Below, piece after piece: positions 14,292 to 21,972 of a DNA stretch of 25,899 nt. Location: assembly GCA_964530215.1 (NCBI GenBank), contig CAZHAJ010000011.1, forward strand, positions 1 to 25,899. Reading direction: 5' to 3'. The notes below the pieces were generated by a model. The model ran no database searches, was not told where the DNA came from, and saw only the letters and a list, made by a program, of their open reading frames with translations. Positions within the stretch are counted from its first letter, which is position 1. Every line of letters starts with the position of its first letter. This DNA comes from JAAXTT01 sp964530215 (GTDB lineage Bacteria; Bacillota; Desulfotomaculia; Desulfotomaculales; Desulfocucumaceae). Made by a program: the position numbers and the translations under genes.

Positions 14292-15296
14292 ATGAAAAAG
14301 TGCAGAAAAAAATTGGAAGAAAAAAAGCAGGGAATATTAAGGAAAAAAAATGTTGTGGGCGTTGGAGTGGGTTTTAAAAAAGTTGGTTCCATGAGAACAA
14401 GGCAACCTTCGATAATTGTTTTCGTTGAAAAGAAAGAAAGAATTGAGGACCTTGCCCTAAGCCAGCTAATCCCAAATAAAATTGATAATGTTTATGTAGA
14501 TGTAGTTGAAATTGGCAAGGTTAAACTATTGGATCAAAGAAAGGAAAAAAAGCGTCCTGCTCAGCCGGGTATGAGCTTAGGCCATTATAAGATATCTGCG
14601 GGAACTTTTGGCGCCGTGGTCAAGGACAAATTAACTGGAGAGCCTCTGATATTAAGTAATAACCACATATTGGCAAACTCAACTGACGGTCATGACGGGA
14701 GAGCTTCTGTTGGTGATGCAATACTACAACCTGCTCCCTATGACGGGGGGGCGGATGAAGAAAAAATAGCCGAGCTTTTAAGGTATATACCGGTGATTCG
14801 TTCAGAAAAAAAATCGGATTGTCCGGTGGCTTTACGAATAGCTCAAATGGGGAATATGGTGATTCATTTTTTTAGACCCTCCTATGATTTATGTTTCATG
14901 AAACAAAGCAGCGGAAACAACATTGTTGATGCTGCCGTTGCCAGGCCTATATCAATGGATTATATCCATAATGATATTTTGGATATAGGTGCGCCAAAGG
15001 GTATAAACGTGGCTGAGGCAGGCATGCCCATAATGAAAAGCGGTCGCAGTACCGGTCTTAGTAAGGGAATGGTAAGTGCTGTAGATGTTACTCTCCAGGT
15101 GTCACTAAATGAAACAGAGTCGGCTATTTTTTCCAACCAAGTAGTTGCTGAAATGAAATCGATGGGGGGGGACAGTGGTTCTCTGGTTATGGACCAAAAT
15201 AAAAAAGCGGTGGGATTGCTTTTTGCAGGATCGGATAAGTATACAATTTTTAATCAGATAGACAAAGTGTTTGAACTGTTGAGTGTAACTTTATAG
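14292..15296 (+). CDS. trypsin-fold serine protease without signal peptide
   Basis: The 334-residue product has a chymotrypsin-like triad in the expected order and spacing: H125 in LILSNNHILAN, D213 in VDAAVARP, and S295 in GGDSGSLV. The N-terminal 95 residues are basic and contain KNVVGVGVGFKK, as in bacterial Nal1-like peptidases. There is no signal peptide or membrane segment, so it should act in the cytoplasm. ATG 14292 follows GGGAGG at 8 bases. It lies 63 bases after yabG. If it is read from the yabG promoter, its expression would also depend on the element, which suggests but does not prove a role in spore maturation. Substrate unknown. Confidence 0.75.
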   Translation: MKKCRKKLEEKKQGILRKKNVVGVGVGFKKVGSMRTRQPSIIVFVEKKERIEDLALSQLIPNKIDNVYVDVVEIGKVKLLDQRKEKKRPAQPGMSLGHYKISAGTFGAVVKDKLTGEPLILSNNHILANSTDGHDGRASVGDAILQPAPYDGGADEEKIAELLRYIPVIRSEKKSDCPVALRIAQMGNMVIHFFRPSYDLCFMKQSSGNNIVDAAVARPISMDYIHNDILDIGAPKGINVAEAGMPIMKSGRSTGLSKGMVSAVDVTLQVSLNETESAIFSNQVVAEMKSMGGDSGSLVMDQNKKAVGLLFAGSDKYTIFNQIDKVFELLSVTL

Positions 15297-15381
15297 TTTT
15301 GTTGGGAAAATAAAGAATATACTGCAATGTAACTGGTAAAATATGCTTTTAAATAAAATAGTTGGTTATTGTCATAATATG

Positions 15382-15439
15382 AATTAAACCAGATAGGCCG
15401 TGTTAAGCCAATAAAAGCGCGCTTATATCTGGTTTAATT
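15382..15439. repeat. large perfect inverted repeat (hairpin)
   Basis: AATTAAACCAGATA (15382-15395) and TATCTGGTTTAATT (15426-15439) form a 14-bp perfect stem around a 30-base loop that itself contains GGC...GCC and the palindrome AGCGCGCT. It may terminate the protease transcript. A second short repeat TATTAATC/GATTAATA lies at 15497-15524. No gene is supported in 15297-15600. Confidence 0.6.
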
Positions 15440-15606
15440 GTTTGATTAATCCAATGAGCTAAATGGGTGGATATTCCATTTATGTGTAATATTCAGTATT
15501 AATCTATTAATTAAAGGATTAATAGGCAAGTTTATCAAATGGCAGCATTAAGGGGAAAAATTGGTTGTTGTTACATTCTTTTGATATTTGTTACATTTGA
15601 TGCAGA

Positions 15607-15651
15607 CTTATTCCTTTATGTACAAGCCTTGCCAGCAAGTGAAGGAATAAG
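15607..15651 (+). other. hairpin directly upstream of the c-di-AMP aptamer
   Basis: CTTATTCCTT (15607-15616) pairs perfectly with AAGGAATAAG (15642-15651) and encloses an inner hairpin CTTG-CCAG-CAAG (15628-15639). TGTTTTAG follows. It could be an early terminator or part of the leader fold. Confidence 0.45.
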
Positions 15652-15659
15652 TGTTTTAG

Positions 15660-15780
15660 AAATGCCTAATCCCATAAAATATACTGGGTACGGAGGAACC
15701 AATCTTAGGGGTGAATCCTGCAATAAAAAGGTAGGTTTTTATCTTTTTACCGAACCCGACAGCTAACTCCGGAGGCATAA
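15660..15780 (+). promoter_or_regulatory. cyclic di-AMP riboswitch (ydaO-yuaA class)
   Basis: Conserved core elements of the class are seen in order: ACGGAGGAACCAAT, GGGGTGAATCC, a variable hairpin with GGTAGG...TTTACCG, then AACCCGACAGCTAACTCC. The closing helix is ATGCCT (15662-15667) with AGGCAT (15773-15778). The aptamer ends about 7 bases before the AAAGGA ribosome site of the CAP-domain gene, so control could be translational as well as transcriptional. The class typically turns cell-wall and osmotic genes off at high c-di-AMP. Confidence 0.88.
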
Positions 15781-15797
15781 AAAGAAAGGAGCATTCG

Positions 15798-17387
15798 ATG
15801 AACAGTAAAAATTTTAGGTTTCTATTTGCCGGTTTCCTTGTAGTATTATTAACCCTTGGGTTTGCTGTGGTATCATTAGCAGCTGTTTGTCCTACTCAAA
15901 GTACCGGTAGTCCCGGATTGTACGGTGCTTATCAGGATTTTGGGAAAAACAGCAAGCTTAGTTTGTTAGACCAGATTAAGACAGCGGAAGTTCCTTGGAA
16001 CAAACAGGATGTTAATGGTAATTATGCAGTTGACAGCCAACCCGAACAACAGTTGGTAAAAGGTGTTGAGAGCAGCCTTTGGTCTTTAGATGAGCAGCAG
16101 ATGTTAGGTTTAATCAATAAAGAAAGGGCATCTGCTGGCAAGGCTGAGTTAAAAATGAATCCTGATTTAGTAAAAGTGGCAAGGCTTAAAGCTCAGGATA
16201 TGGTAAACAATAAGTATTTTGGTCATCACTCTCCCAACTATGGCAGTCCCTTCGATATGTTAAAAAGTTTTGGTGTGAGTTATAGGTATGCCGGTGAAAA
16301 TCTGGCTATGGCACCCACCGTCACCACTGCTCATAAAGCATTAATGAATTCGCCGGGGCATCGTGCCAACATACTGAATGATAATTATGATCAGGTTGGC
16401 ATCGGCATGGTGATGTCTGGTAGTAGTAAATATTTTGTGCAAATCTTTACTGGGGGGCAGGGGAGCTCCGGTAGCAATTCCGTAAACTATCCTACTCCTT
16501 CAACCATTGCTTCTGATGCTTCGACAATGATGAGGTTGATTAATCAAGAAAGAGTTAGGCTGGGTCAACCTGAGCTGGTTCGGGATAACCTGCTCACAGA
16601 AGTAGCAAACTTAAAAGCAAAAGACTTTGTTTTAAACAATTATTATTCACATACCTCACCTCAGTATGGTTCGGTTCAAAATATGTTGAAAATGTTTGAT
16701 GTCAAATATAATAGTTATGCTGAAAGTCTAGCTTTATCAACAAATGCTGATAGGGCATACAACGCTTTGATGAAATCTCAAGCCAATAAAACCAATATGC
16801 TAAGTTCAAAGCTGGGGAAAGTGGGCATAGGAGTAGTTCAGTCCGGGAATAACAGATATTATGTTCTTCTGTTTACTGACAATGGGGCAGACAGTCAGCC
16901 AATACCCCCCGGACAAAACAATCCTCCTGTGACTCCGCCGGTTAATCCGGATCCTCCCCAACCCCCAGTTGGTGGTGAGGATACTGAGCAATCTGATGTT
17001 TCAGGCCTTACCTCAGACGAACAAAGGATGTTGGATCTGATTAATACCGAGAGGGCAAAAAAAGGATTGTCACCGCTGAAAGCCAATCTACAGCTGACCC
17101 AGGTGGCTAGAACCAAAGCTAACGATATGATTGTAAAAAAATACTTTAGCCACAACTCTCCTACTTATGGAAGCCCTTTTGATATGATGAAGAAATTCGG
17201 TGTCAGCTATAGAACAGCGGGAGAGAATCTTGCCGGTGCTTCTAATGTTGATACCGCCCATACAAACTTAATGAATTCACCGGGTCACAGGGCCAACATA
17301 CTTAATCCAAATTTTAAGGAGATCGGCATAGGAGTGTTAAGCGGTAGCCAGTATGGAAAAATATTTGTGCAAATGTTTATAGGATAA
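15798..17387 (+). CDS. secreted protein with three CAP (SCP/PR1) domains
   Basis: This 529-residue protein has a Sec signal peptide (about residues 1-29, hydrophobic core FLFAGFLVVLLTLGFAVVSL, Ala-Ala cleavage region). CAP domains lie at about 95-215, 245-360 and 408-528. Domains 1 and 3 have the full signature: AGENLA and MNSPGHRANIL plus the HxSP motif. Domain 2 is degenerate: YAESLA replaces AGENLA, and SQANKTNML replaces SPGHRANIL. A proline-rich linker (PPVTPPVNPDPPQPP) separates domains 2 and 3. Start ATG 15798 has AAAGGAG. YkwD-like CAP proteins are common in spore formers; the function is not firmly known. A c-di-AMP riboswitch controls it and a strong terminator follows. Confidence 0.92.
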   Translation: MNSKNFRFLFAGFLVVLLTLGFAVVSLAAVCPTQSTGSPGLYGAYQDFGKNSKLSLLDQIKTAEVPWNKQDVNGNYAVDSQPEQQLVKGVESSLWSLDEQQMLGLINKERASAGKAELKMNPDLVKVARLKAQDMVNNKYFGHHSPNYGSPFDMLKSFGVSYRYAGENLAMAPTVTTAHKALMNSPGHRANILNDNYDQVGIGMVMSGSSKYFVQIFTGGQGSSGSNSVNYPTPSTIASDASTMMRLINQERVRLGQPELVRDNLLTEVANLKAKDFVLNNYYSHTSPQYGSVQNMLKMFDVKYNSYAESLALSTNADRAYNALMKSQANKTNMLSSKLGKVGIGVVQSGNNRYYVLLFTDNGADSQPIPPGQNNPPVTPPVNPDPPQPPVGGEDTEQSDVSGLTSDEQRMLDLINTERAKKGLSPLKANLQLTQVARTKANDMIVKKYFSHNSPTYGSPFDMMKKFGVSYRTAGENLAGASNVDTAHTNLMNSPGHRANILNPNFKEIGIGVLSGSQYGKIFVQMFIG

Positions 17388-17411
17388 AATTAAAAATATT
17401 GAAATGTATTT

Positions 17412-17452
17412 AAGAGGTGATTCGAGTACTTGGAATCACCTCTTTCTTTTTT
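17412..17452 (+). terminator. terminator of the CAP-domain gene
   Basis: AAGAGGTGATTC (17412-17423) pairs with GAATCACCTCTT (17433-17444), 12 bp with a 9-base loop, followed by TCTTTTTT. Confidence 0.9.
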
Positions 17453-17566
17453 GTGGGTAATATACCAATAATTTTAACAAGTATTGTGGGTATTTTTATT
17501 AATTTCTATAAATAAGTATTAACGCAGTGGGTTAAAAGTTTTATAAATCCGCTTTGTTGTACTTAT

Positions 17567-17594
17567 CACATTTTTTTAAGCTTTTCATATATAT
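17567..17594 (+). promoter_or_regulatory. weak sigma-K-like promoter of the SPOCS operon
   Basis: cACa (17567-17570) is followed by 15 bases and CATATATAT (17586-17594), which resembles but does not fully match mACm-16-CATAnnnTA. It lies about 50 bases before the start of the SipL-like gene. Confidence 0.3.
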
Positions 17595-17642
17595 AAATAG
17601 AGCGGATATATATTGAACAACCTTTGAAAGGAGGATGAATTA

Positions 17643-19220
17643 ATGGTTGCAACCGTTGCCCCGGGTACAGAAAGGCTTCGGGTTAATCAGTCAGTAAGTG
17701 AAAATTCAGCCCAAACAGTGGTGCGGGGCACAATCACAGTGCCGGATCCGAAGCCGGATGTGGAACAAGTCCTGTCTACCGAAAAGAAAGTAAAGGTAAG
17801 AAATGTAAGAATTGTACCGGATAAAGTTATTGTTGAAGGCACTTTGAATATGCAGATAATATATGTTGCGTTTAAACCAAAACAATCGGTTCATTCCATG
17901 CACGGATCAATTGATTTTACTACCTTTGTTGATCTTCCTGATGCACTTCCGGGAATGACAGTGGATACAGACATTAAAGTGGAGGACATCTCTTTCAATC
18001 CTGACCCTGATTGTGCCAGGGATTTAAAAGTGGCCGCGGTCTTGGAGGTGTTTGCCAGAGTCAGTGACATTATGGATATCGATGTAATTACCGTTTGCCC
18101 AGAGGGTTGTGATTGTGAGACAGAAGAAATTACTGTGGATGAACTGGTAAGCAGCGGAAGACGCCAGGTTTTGATTCAAGAAGAGTTTGATGTTCCCCGG
18201 GAAAAACCGCCCGCTGAAAAAATTCTGGATGTAGACGTTAAGGTAGATGTGATTGATACTAAAGTCCTTCGGAACAAAGTGATTTTTGACGGTAAAGCCA
18301 CAATAACTGTAATGTATGTGGGAATGTTACCTGATCAACCGGTACATAGCCTCCATCGAACCTTTAAATTCAGTGACTTTGTTGATGTGCCGGGCGCAAT
18401 GTCAGGTATGGATGTGCGATTTGATATAAAGGTGGAAGATGTTGATGTTGAAATTGTTCCCAATAAATGTGAGCGACTGAGAGGAGACATAGTTCTTAAG
18501 CTCACCGCCAATGTGGTGGAACCCCGTACAGTAGATGTTATCACTGATGTAAGCGGCTGTACCATAAGTCCAGAGTTTACTTTGCTTAAGGTTGCCTCCT
18601 TGGTGGGAGAGGAATCAACTCAAGTGGTTATAAAAGATACTTTTGAAACCCCTGATCCTAAACCTGACGTGGAGAAAGTATTGGAAATTGTAGCAGAAAA
18701 CATAACTATTAACGATACTAAGCTTATTCAGGATAAGGCAATTGTAAGTGGTGAGGTCAGAGTGCGGGTTGTATATGTGGCTGCCGAAGAAAAACAATCG
18801 GTTCATGCTTTGCACAGAGATATTCCCTTCCGGGCTTTTACTGAAGTAATGGGGGCTATGGAAGATAATAATCTCGAAATAAAGGCAAACGTTGAGTACC
18901 TAACCGCTAACACCAAAGGCTGTGAAATTACTATTGAAGCAGTTTTAATGGTAACAGCGAAAGTCACCAGGCCCTTAAGTAGAGACGTTTTGACTTCAGT
19001 GGATACCACTCCCGAACCCACAGTTCCGCCCACAGGAACACCCTGCCCTCCGGGAGAAACTTTTGAATATATTATGAAGAGCGGGGACACTTTGTACAGC
19101 GTTGGCAGAACCTATGGGGTTCCCCTTAATCAAATGATAGCAGCCAATCGCCAGTTGCCGAATGTAAATAATATTCCGGTGGGGACAGTTATAAATGTGC
19201 CTTGTGTCGCAAAGGGTTAA
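17643..19220 (+). CDS. SipL-like protein: three SPOCS (DUF3794) domains plus LysM
   Basis: In clostridia SipL links the coat base protein SpoIVA to the forming spore envelope; this protein has the same architecture. Three repeats are seen: openings TVPDPKPDVEQVL (about residue 32), DVPREKPPAEKIL (about 181) and ETPDPKPDVEKVL (about 335). Each has a mid-repeat QSVHSMH/QPVHSLH/QSVHALH followed by a F..F/A.. and GAM/DALPGM block. A C-terminal LysM (about 474-520) begins YIMKSGDTLYSVGRTYG and should bind peptidoglycan. The length is 525 residues and there is no signal peptide, as expected for a mother-cell coat protein. ATG 17643 follows AAAGGAGG. The next SPOCS gene starts 21 bases downstream. 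Whether it is the SipL orthologue or a paralogue cannot be decided here. Confidence 0.88.
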   Translation: MVATVAPGTERLRVNQSVSENSAQTVVRGTITVPDPKPDVEQVLSTEKKVKVRNVRIVPDKVIVEGTLNMQIIYVAFKPKQSVHSMHGSIDFTTFVDLPDALPGMTVDTDIKVEDISFNPDPDCARDLKVAAVLEVFARVSDIMDIDVITVCPEGCDCETEEITVDELVSSGRRQVLIQEEFDVPREKPPAEKILDVDVKVDVIDTKVLRNKVIFDGKATITVMYVGMLPDQPVHSLHRTFKFSDFVDVPGAMSGMDVRFDIKVEDVDVEIVPNKCERLRGDIVLKLTANVVEPRTVDVITDVSGCTISPEFTLLKVASLVGEESTQVVIKDTFETPDPKPDVEKVLEIVAENITINDTKLIQDKAIVSGEVRVRVVYVAAEEKQSVHALHRDIPFRAFTEVMGAMEDNNLEIKANVEYLTANTKGCEITIEAVLMVTAKVTRPLSRDVLTSVDTTPEPTVPPTGTPCPPGETFEYIMKSGDTLYSVGRTYGVPLNQMIAANRQLPNVNNIPVGTVINVPCVAKG

Positions 19221-19241
19221 AAATATTAAGGAGGTTCAAGT

Positions 19242-20318
19242 ATGCCTAACGAATTTGATTTTATAGAGCCGGAAATGGTAAGGTGTGTCAAAATAAAAGT
19301 TCCTGTGGTTATAGCAGAAACTAATGATGCCCAAATAGTGGTTGACAGCACCTTCTGCTTACCGGAGTTAGCCAAAAAAATTGATCATATTGATGTCAGT
19401 GTTCAGGACTTGGAGGCAGACCCTGTTTTTGTGCATCATAGTGAGTCCACCTGGAATATCAGTATGTCAGAAAAATGGCCACACTATAAAAACTGGGATG
19501 TACCGGCAGGAAAAGCTTTTCTGAAAAAAGTCATTGTGCATGGCGTATTGCACAAGCAAATCTTTTTTGTAAATAAGGACGATCAGGTTAAACATGTAAG
19601 CGAGGATATTCCATTTACCAGTACCATTGACTTCCCTGAGCCTGAGCCGGTAGTGGATGTCGACGATGTTGAAATCCAATTCCGGGGCAAAAGAGCTGAT
19701 ATATCATGGGATTTGGTTAGGGCTAGTCGTTTGCGGCAGACAGGTATAATTATCATCAGGCTAAAGGCTGTTGAACAGCGTCAGATTTGGGTTCAGGTTT
19801 GTCCTGCACCAGATAAGAAATGTAAAAAGCATGTCAATGTGCTAAGAGATCCCGGGTTTGAGCAATGGATGGGCAATGTGCCTATGCTCTGGGGTGCTAC
19901 CAATGTATTTCGTACCGACGGCAGAAACGGACATGGTGCCGGTTTGGGCAAAGATCCAAAAGAGCCGGCTGCAGTTTTTCAAACCACTAACAAAGTGGTT
20001 CCCGATCTTAGATATCAACTTTGTTTCTGGGCTAAAAAAATTCAGGAGCATCATCATCATAAGTGTGATTTTACGGTTGAAGCACAGGTCAGTTTCTTTA
20101 ATTCCGAAGGCGATATCATTGATACCCAGAGTCAGTCCTGGTCAGATCAGCAAATACCCACGAACTTTAAACAGTTCTGCTTTAATACCGGCAGGGTTCC
20201 TGAGGATACAGCCTATGCTTTGGTACGCATAGCAATGCATGTTCCAAGTAACGAGTATGACAGCGCCAATAAGTGTCAGGTTATTATCGATGACGTAACC
20301 TTAAAATGCATAGGATAA
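19242..20318 (+). CDS. SPOCS-domain protein with C-terminal jelly-roll-like domain
   Basis: The 358-residue product starts with one SPOCS/DUF3794-like domain (about residues 15-185), recognised from VDSTFCLPELAKKIDHIDV, the HGVLHKQIFFVN strand and VKHVSEDIPFTSTIDFPEPEP. The C-terminal half opens with NVLRDPGFEQWMG and has W and hydrophobic strands ending VIIDDVTLKCIG, the pattern of a CBM4/9-like carbohydrate-binding beta-sandwich. It also has a His run (EHHHHKCD). There is no signal peptide. ATG 19242 follows AAGGAGG, 21 bases after the SipL-like gene. A spore surface or coat protein that binds sugar is the likely role; this is inference from domains and neighbour. Confidence 0.75.
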   Translation: MPNEFDFIEPEMVRCVKIKVPVVIAETNDAQIVVDSTFCLPELAKKIDHIDVSVQDLEADPVFVHHSESTWNISMSEKWPHYKNWDVPAGKAFLKKVIVHGVLHKQIFFVNKDDQVKHVSEDIPFTSTIDFPEPEPVVDVDDVEIQFRGKRADISWDLVRASRLRQTGIIIIRLKAVEQRQIWVQVCPAPDKKCKKHVNVLRDPGFEQWMGNVPMLWGATNVFRTDGRNGHGAGLGKDPKEPAAVFQTTNKVVPDLRYQLCFWAKKIQEHHHHKCDFTVEAQVSFFNSEGDIIDTQSQSWSDQQIPTNFKQFCFNTGRVPEDTAYALVRIAMHVPSNEYDSANKCQVIIDDVTLKCIG

Positions 20319-20332
20319 TGTTTTCGGCAAGT

Positions 20333-20364
20333 AAAAAAGCTGTTTCCCGTGAAACAGCTTTTTT
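20333..20364. terminator. bidirectional terminator after the SPOCS operon
   Basis: AAAAAAGCTGTTTC (20333-20346) and GAAACAGCTTTTTT (20351-20364) form a 14-bp perfect stem with loop CCGT and a U-tract on either strand. Confidence 0.92.
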
Positions 20365-20487
20365 CTGTATATAAACATTCGGTTTCGGTCTCCCAAGGGA
20401 GTGGATTTGTCCTTGCAGCGGCTGAAAACGTGTCACCATTGTGGTGCCATTGCATATTATTAATTGAATAGGTTAGGGGGGCTTGTT

Positions 20488-20832
20488 TTGTCAGAAAACC
20501 GTAAAGAACTGAATGGAATAGAAAATATTTTTACAAAATATCTTGATGATGCAATGAATATGGAGCAGGATAATATGCTTATATTTCTCAGCCTTGTAAA
20601 CTTAATGAGTATTATCAATATTATTGAACAAAGGGTTGGTGAGACAAGGGGGGCCAGGAAAGAGGAAATCCCTGAGGTAGCAGGCAAGGCTCTGGGCTTT
20701 GATGCAGAATCAATATTAAGTATGCTGGGGGGAAAGGATGTTGCTGCTCCGGACCCCGATCAACTGAGAGAATTAATATCCGGTTTAATGGATTTTAATA
20801 ATGGGATAGCAGAAAAAAATAAGCCCACTTGA
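20488..20832 (+). CDS. small acidic protein of unknown function (pair member 1)
   Basis: A 114-residue, soluble, helix-rich protein that I do not recognise. TTG 20488 follows TAGGGGGG (20472-20479). Two landmarks recur in the next gene: a leucine-rich helix MLIFLSLVNLMSIINIIE, and a later ESILSMLGGKD. This suggests the two genes are diverged paralogues. It lies after the SPOCS operon terminator. A cACc...CATATTATT sequence at 20436-20463 faintly resembles a sigma-K promoter (spacer 15). A spore-related role would be a guess from neighbours. Confidence 0.65.
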   Translation: MSENRKELNGIENIFTKYLDDAMNMEQDNMLIFLSLVNLMSIINIIEQRVGETRGARKEEIPEVAGKALGFDAESILSMLGGKDVAAPDPDQLRELISGLMDFNNGIAEKNKPT

Positions 20833-20933
20833 AATTCTTCTAGTTAAGCTTCCATTCAGTAATCCGTACATTAATGTGTCGTCTTGGATGCTTTATGGTA
20901 GTCAGGAAAATATGTTGCTTAAGGGGTAATGAA

Positions 20934-21395
20934 ATGTTCAAAATTGATGTCAATACCGATAGCGTTGCGCATCGACTTATGGATTTTTTAAAAGAAGAAA
21001 AGGTTGATCAATATGACTTAATGCTGGTACTAAGTTTGTTGAGTTTGAACAACCTCAACAAATTAATGGCAGATAAAAAATCTGTAGAATCAGCTTCATA
21101 TGCCGGAACAAAAGAAAATTCGTCTCCGGTGGAGCTAATGGTTAAAATGCTGGGCAGGCAGAGTAAGTCAGAAAATCAAAATGATTTTGACCCATCTATT
21201 TTATTGTCTTTGTTGGGAAATAAGGGGCAAAAACCTGAGAGCGCTCTGCTGATGTCATTGCTGTGCAGGTTAATGAAGCCTCCGTCAAGTGGTAGTTCAT
21301 GCTTCCCTGGAGATAAAAGAAAATGGAGTACAGAAAAGGAAATAAAAACGGACAATCCAGAACTTCTTTTAAACTGGGATCAAAGATTGGGATAG
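20934..21395 (+). CDS. small protein of unknown function (pair member 2)
   Basis: A 153-residue protein related in layout to the preceding one: MLVLSLLSLNNLNKLM corresponds to its leucine-rich helix, and DPSILLSLLGNKG to ESILSMLGGKD. The C-terminal 40 residues are polar and basic-acidic mixed (PGDKRKWSTEKEIK), with no counterpart in the first protein. ATG 20934 follows AAGGGG at 9 bases; the longer frame from 20874 has no site. A terminator follows at 21442. No function can be assigned. Confidence 0.62.
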   Translation: MFKIDVNTDSVAHRLMDFLKEEKVDQYDLMLVLSLLSLNNLNKLMADKKSVESASYAGTKENSSPVELMVKMLGRQSKSENQNDFDPSILLSLLGNKGQKPESALLMSLLCRLMKPPSSGSSCFPGDKRKWSTEKEIKTDNPELLLNWDQRLG

Positions 21396-21441
21396 GTAGC
21401 TATTTTTATGTTGAGGTGAATATCCTTAGGCTAAACCGTGA

Positions 21442-21469
21442 AAAATACCCCTGTAGCAAGGGGTATTTT
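21442..21469. terminator. terminator after the small-protein pair
   Basis: AAAATACCCCT (21442-21452) and AGGGGTATTTT (21459-21469) form an 11-bp stem with a 6-base loop, flanked by A and T runs. Confidence 0.8.
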
Positions 21470-21523
21470 AATGTAAAAAATCAATTAATTTGGATTCGGG
21501 GTTATTTAGGAAGGAGTGTATAT

Positions 21524-21970
21524 ATGGAAGTCAGATTGTTCTCTCTCGTGTTAGCAGCCTTGTCCGGAACCATTATGGCTCTCCAGGGAACCTTGAATAC
21601 GGGGATGAGCAGAACCCTAGGGTTGTTAGAGGCTACATTTATAGTACATTTGGTGGGGTTGATACTTGTTTCTGTCCTTTTATTTTTATTAAATATGGGC
21701 AATTTAGATGTTGCTCTTTTTACCCAAGTGCCCTGGTACAATTATTTGGGAGGTATATTGGGGGTTATCATTGTTTACTTAGTAATGAAAAGTATTTCTC
21801 AGGTAGGTGTGGCGGCAGCCACCACCGCTATTATTCTGGGACAAGTTTTTACTGCCGGGTTTATTAATCACTTTGGTTTCTTTGGTATCGACAAGGTCCC
21901 TTTCAACTGGTGTAAGGTGGGGGGTACATTGCTGATGGCAGGAGGCGCTTGGCTATTGCTGCGCAGATAA
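21524..21970 (+). CDS. YdcZ/DUF606-family membrane transporter
   Basis: A 148-residue protein with five hydrophobic segments, in the DMT-superfamily DUF606 (YdcZ) family, the size of a half-transporter that may pair with another copy. The N-terminal helix contains SLVLAALSGTIMALQGTLNT, with the typical QG.LN motif. The C-terminus reads GTLLMAGGAWLLLRR. ATG 21524 follows AAGGAG (21511-21516). A much longer in-frame extension to 21323 crosses the terminator at 21442-21469 and is rejected. Its 3' end faces the 3' end of the L,D-transpeptidase gene two bases away. The substrate is unknown. Confidence 0.82.
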   Translation: MEVRLFSLVLAALSGTIMALQGTLNTGMSRTLGLLEATFIVHLVGLILVSVLLFLLNMGNLDVALFTQVPWYNYLGGILGVIIVYLVMKSISQVGVAAATTAIILGQVFTAGFINHFGFFGIDKVPFNWCKVGGTLLMAGGAWLLLRR

Positions 21971-21972
21971 TT

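Noticed and set aside
15539..15766. 75-codon ORF upstream of the CAP-domain gene
   Set aside because: It overlaps the c-di-AMP riboswitch and has no convincing ribosome site.
20436..20463. Sigma-K promoter before the small-protein pair
   Set aside because: Spacer of 15 and an imperfect -10 (CATATTATT); too weak to annotate separately.
21323..21523. N-terminal extension of the YdcZ-family gene
   Set aside because: It crosses the hairpin terminator at 21442-21469 and the end of the previous gene; a good ribosome site precedes ATG 21524.
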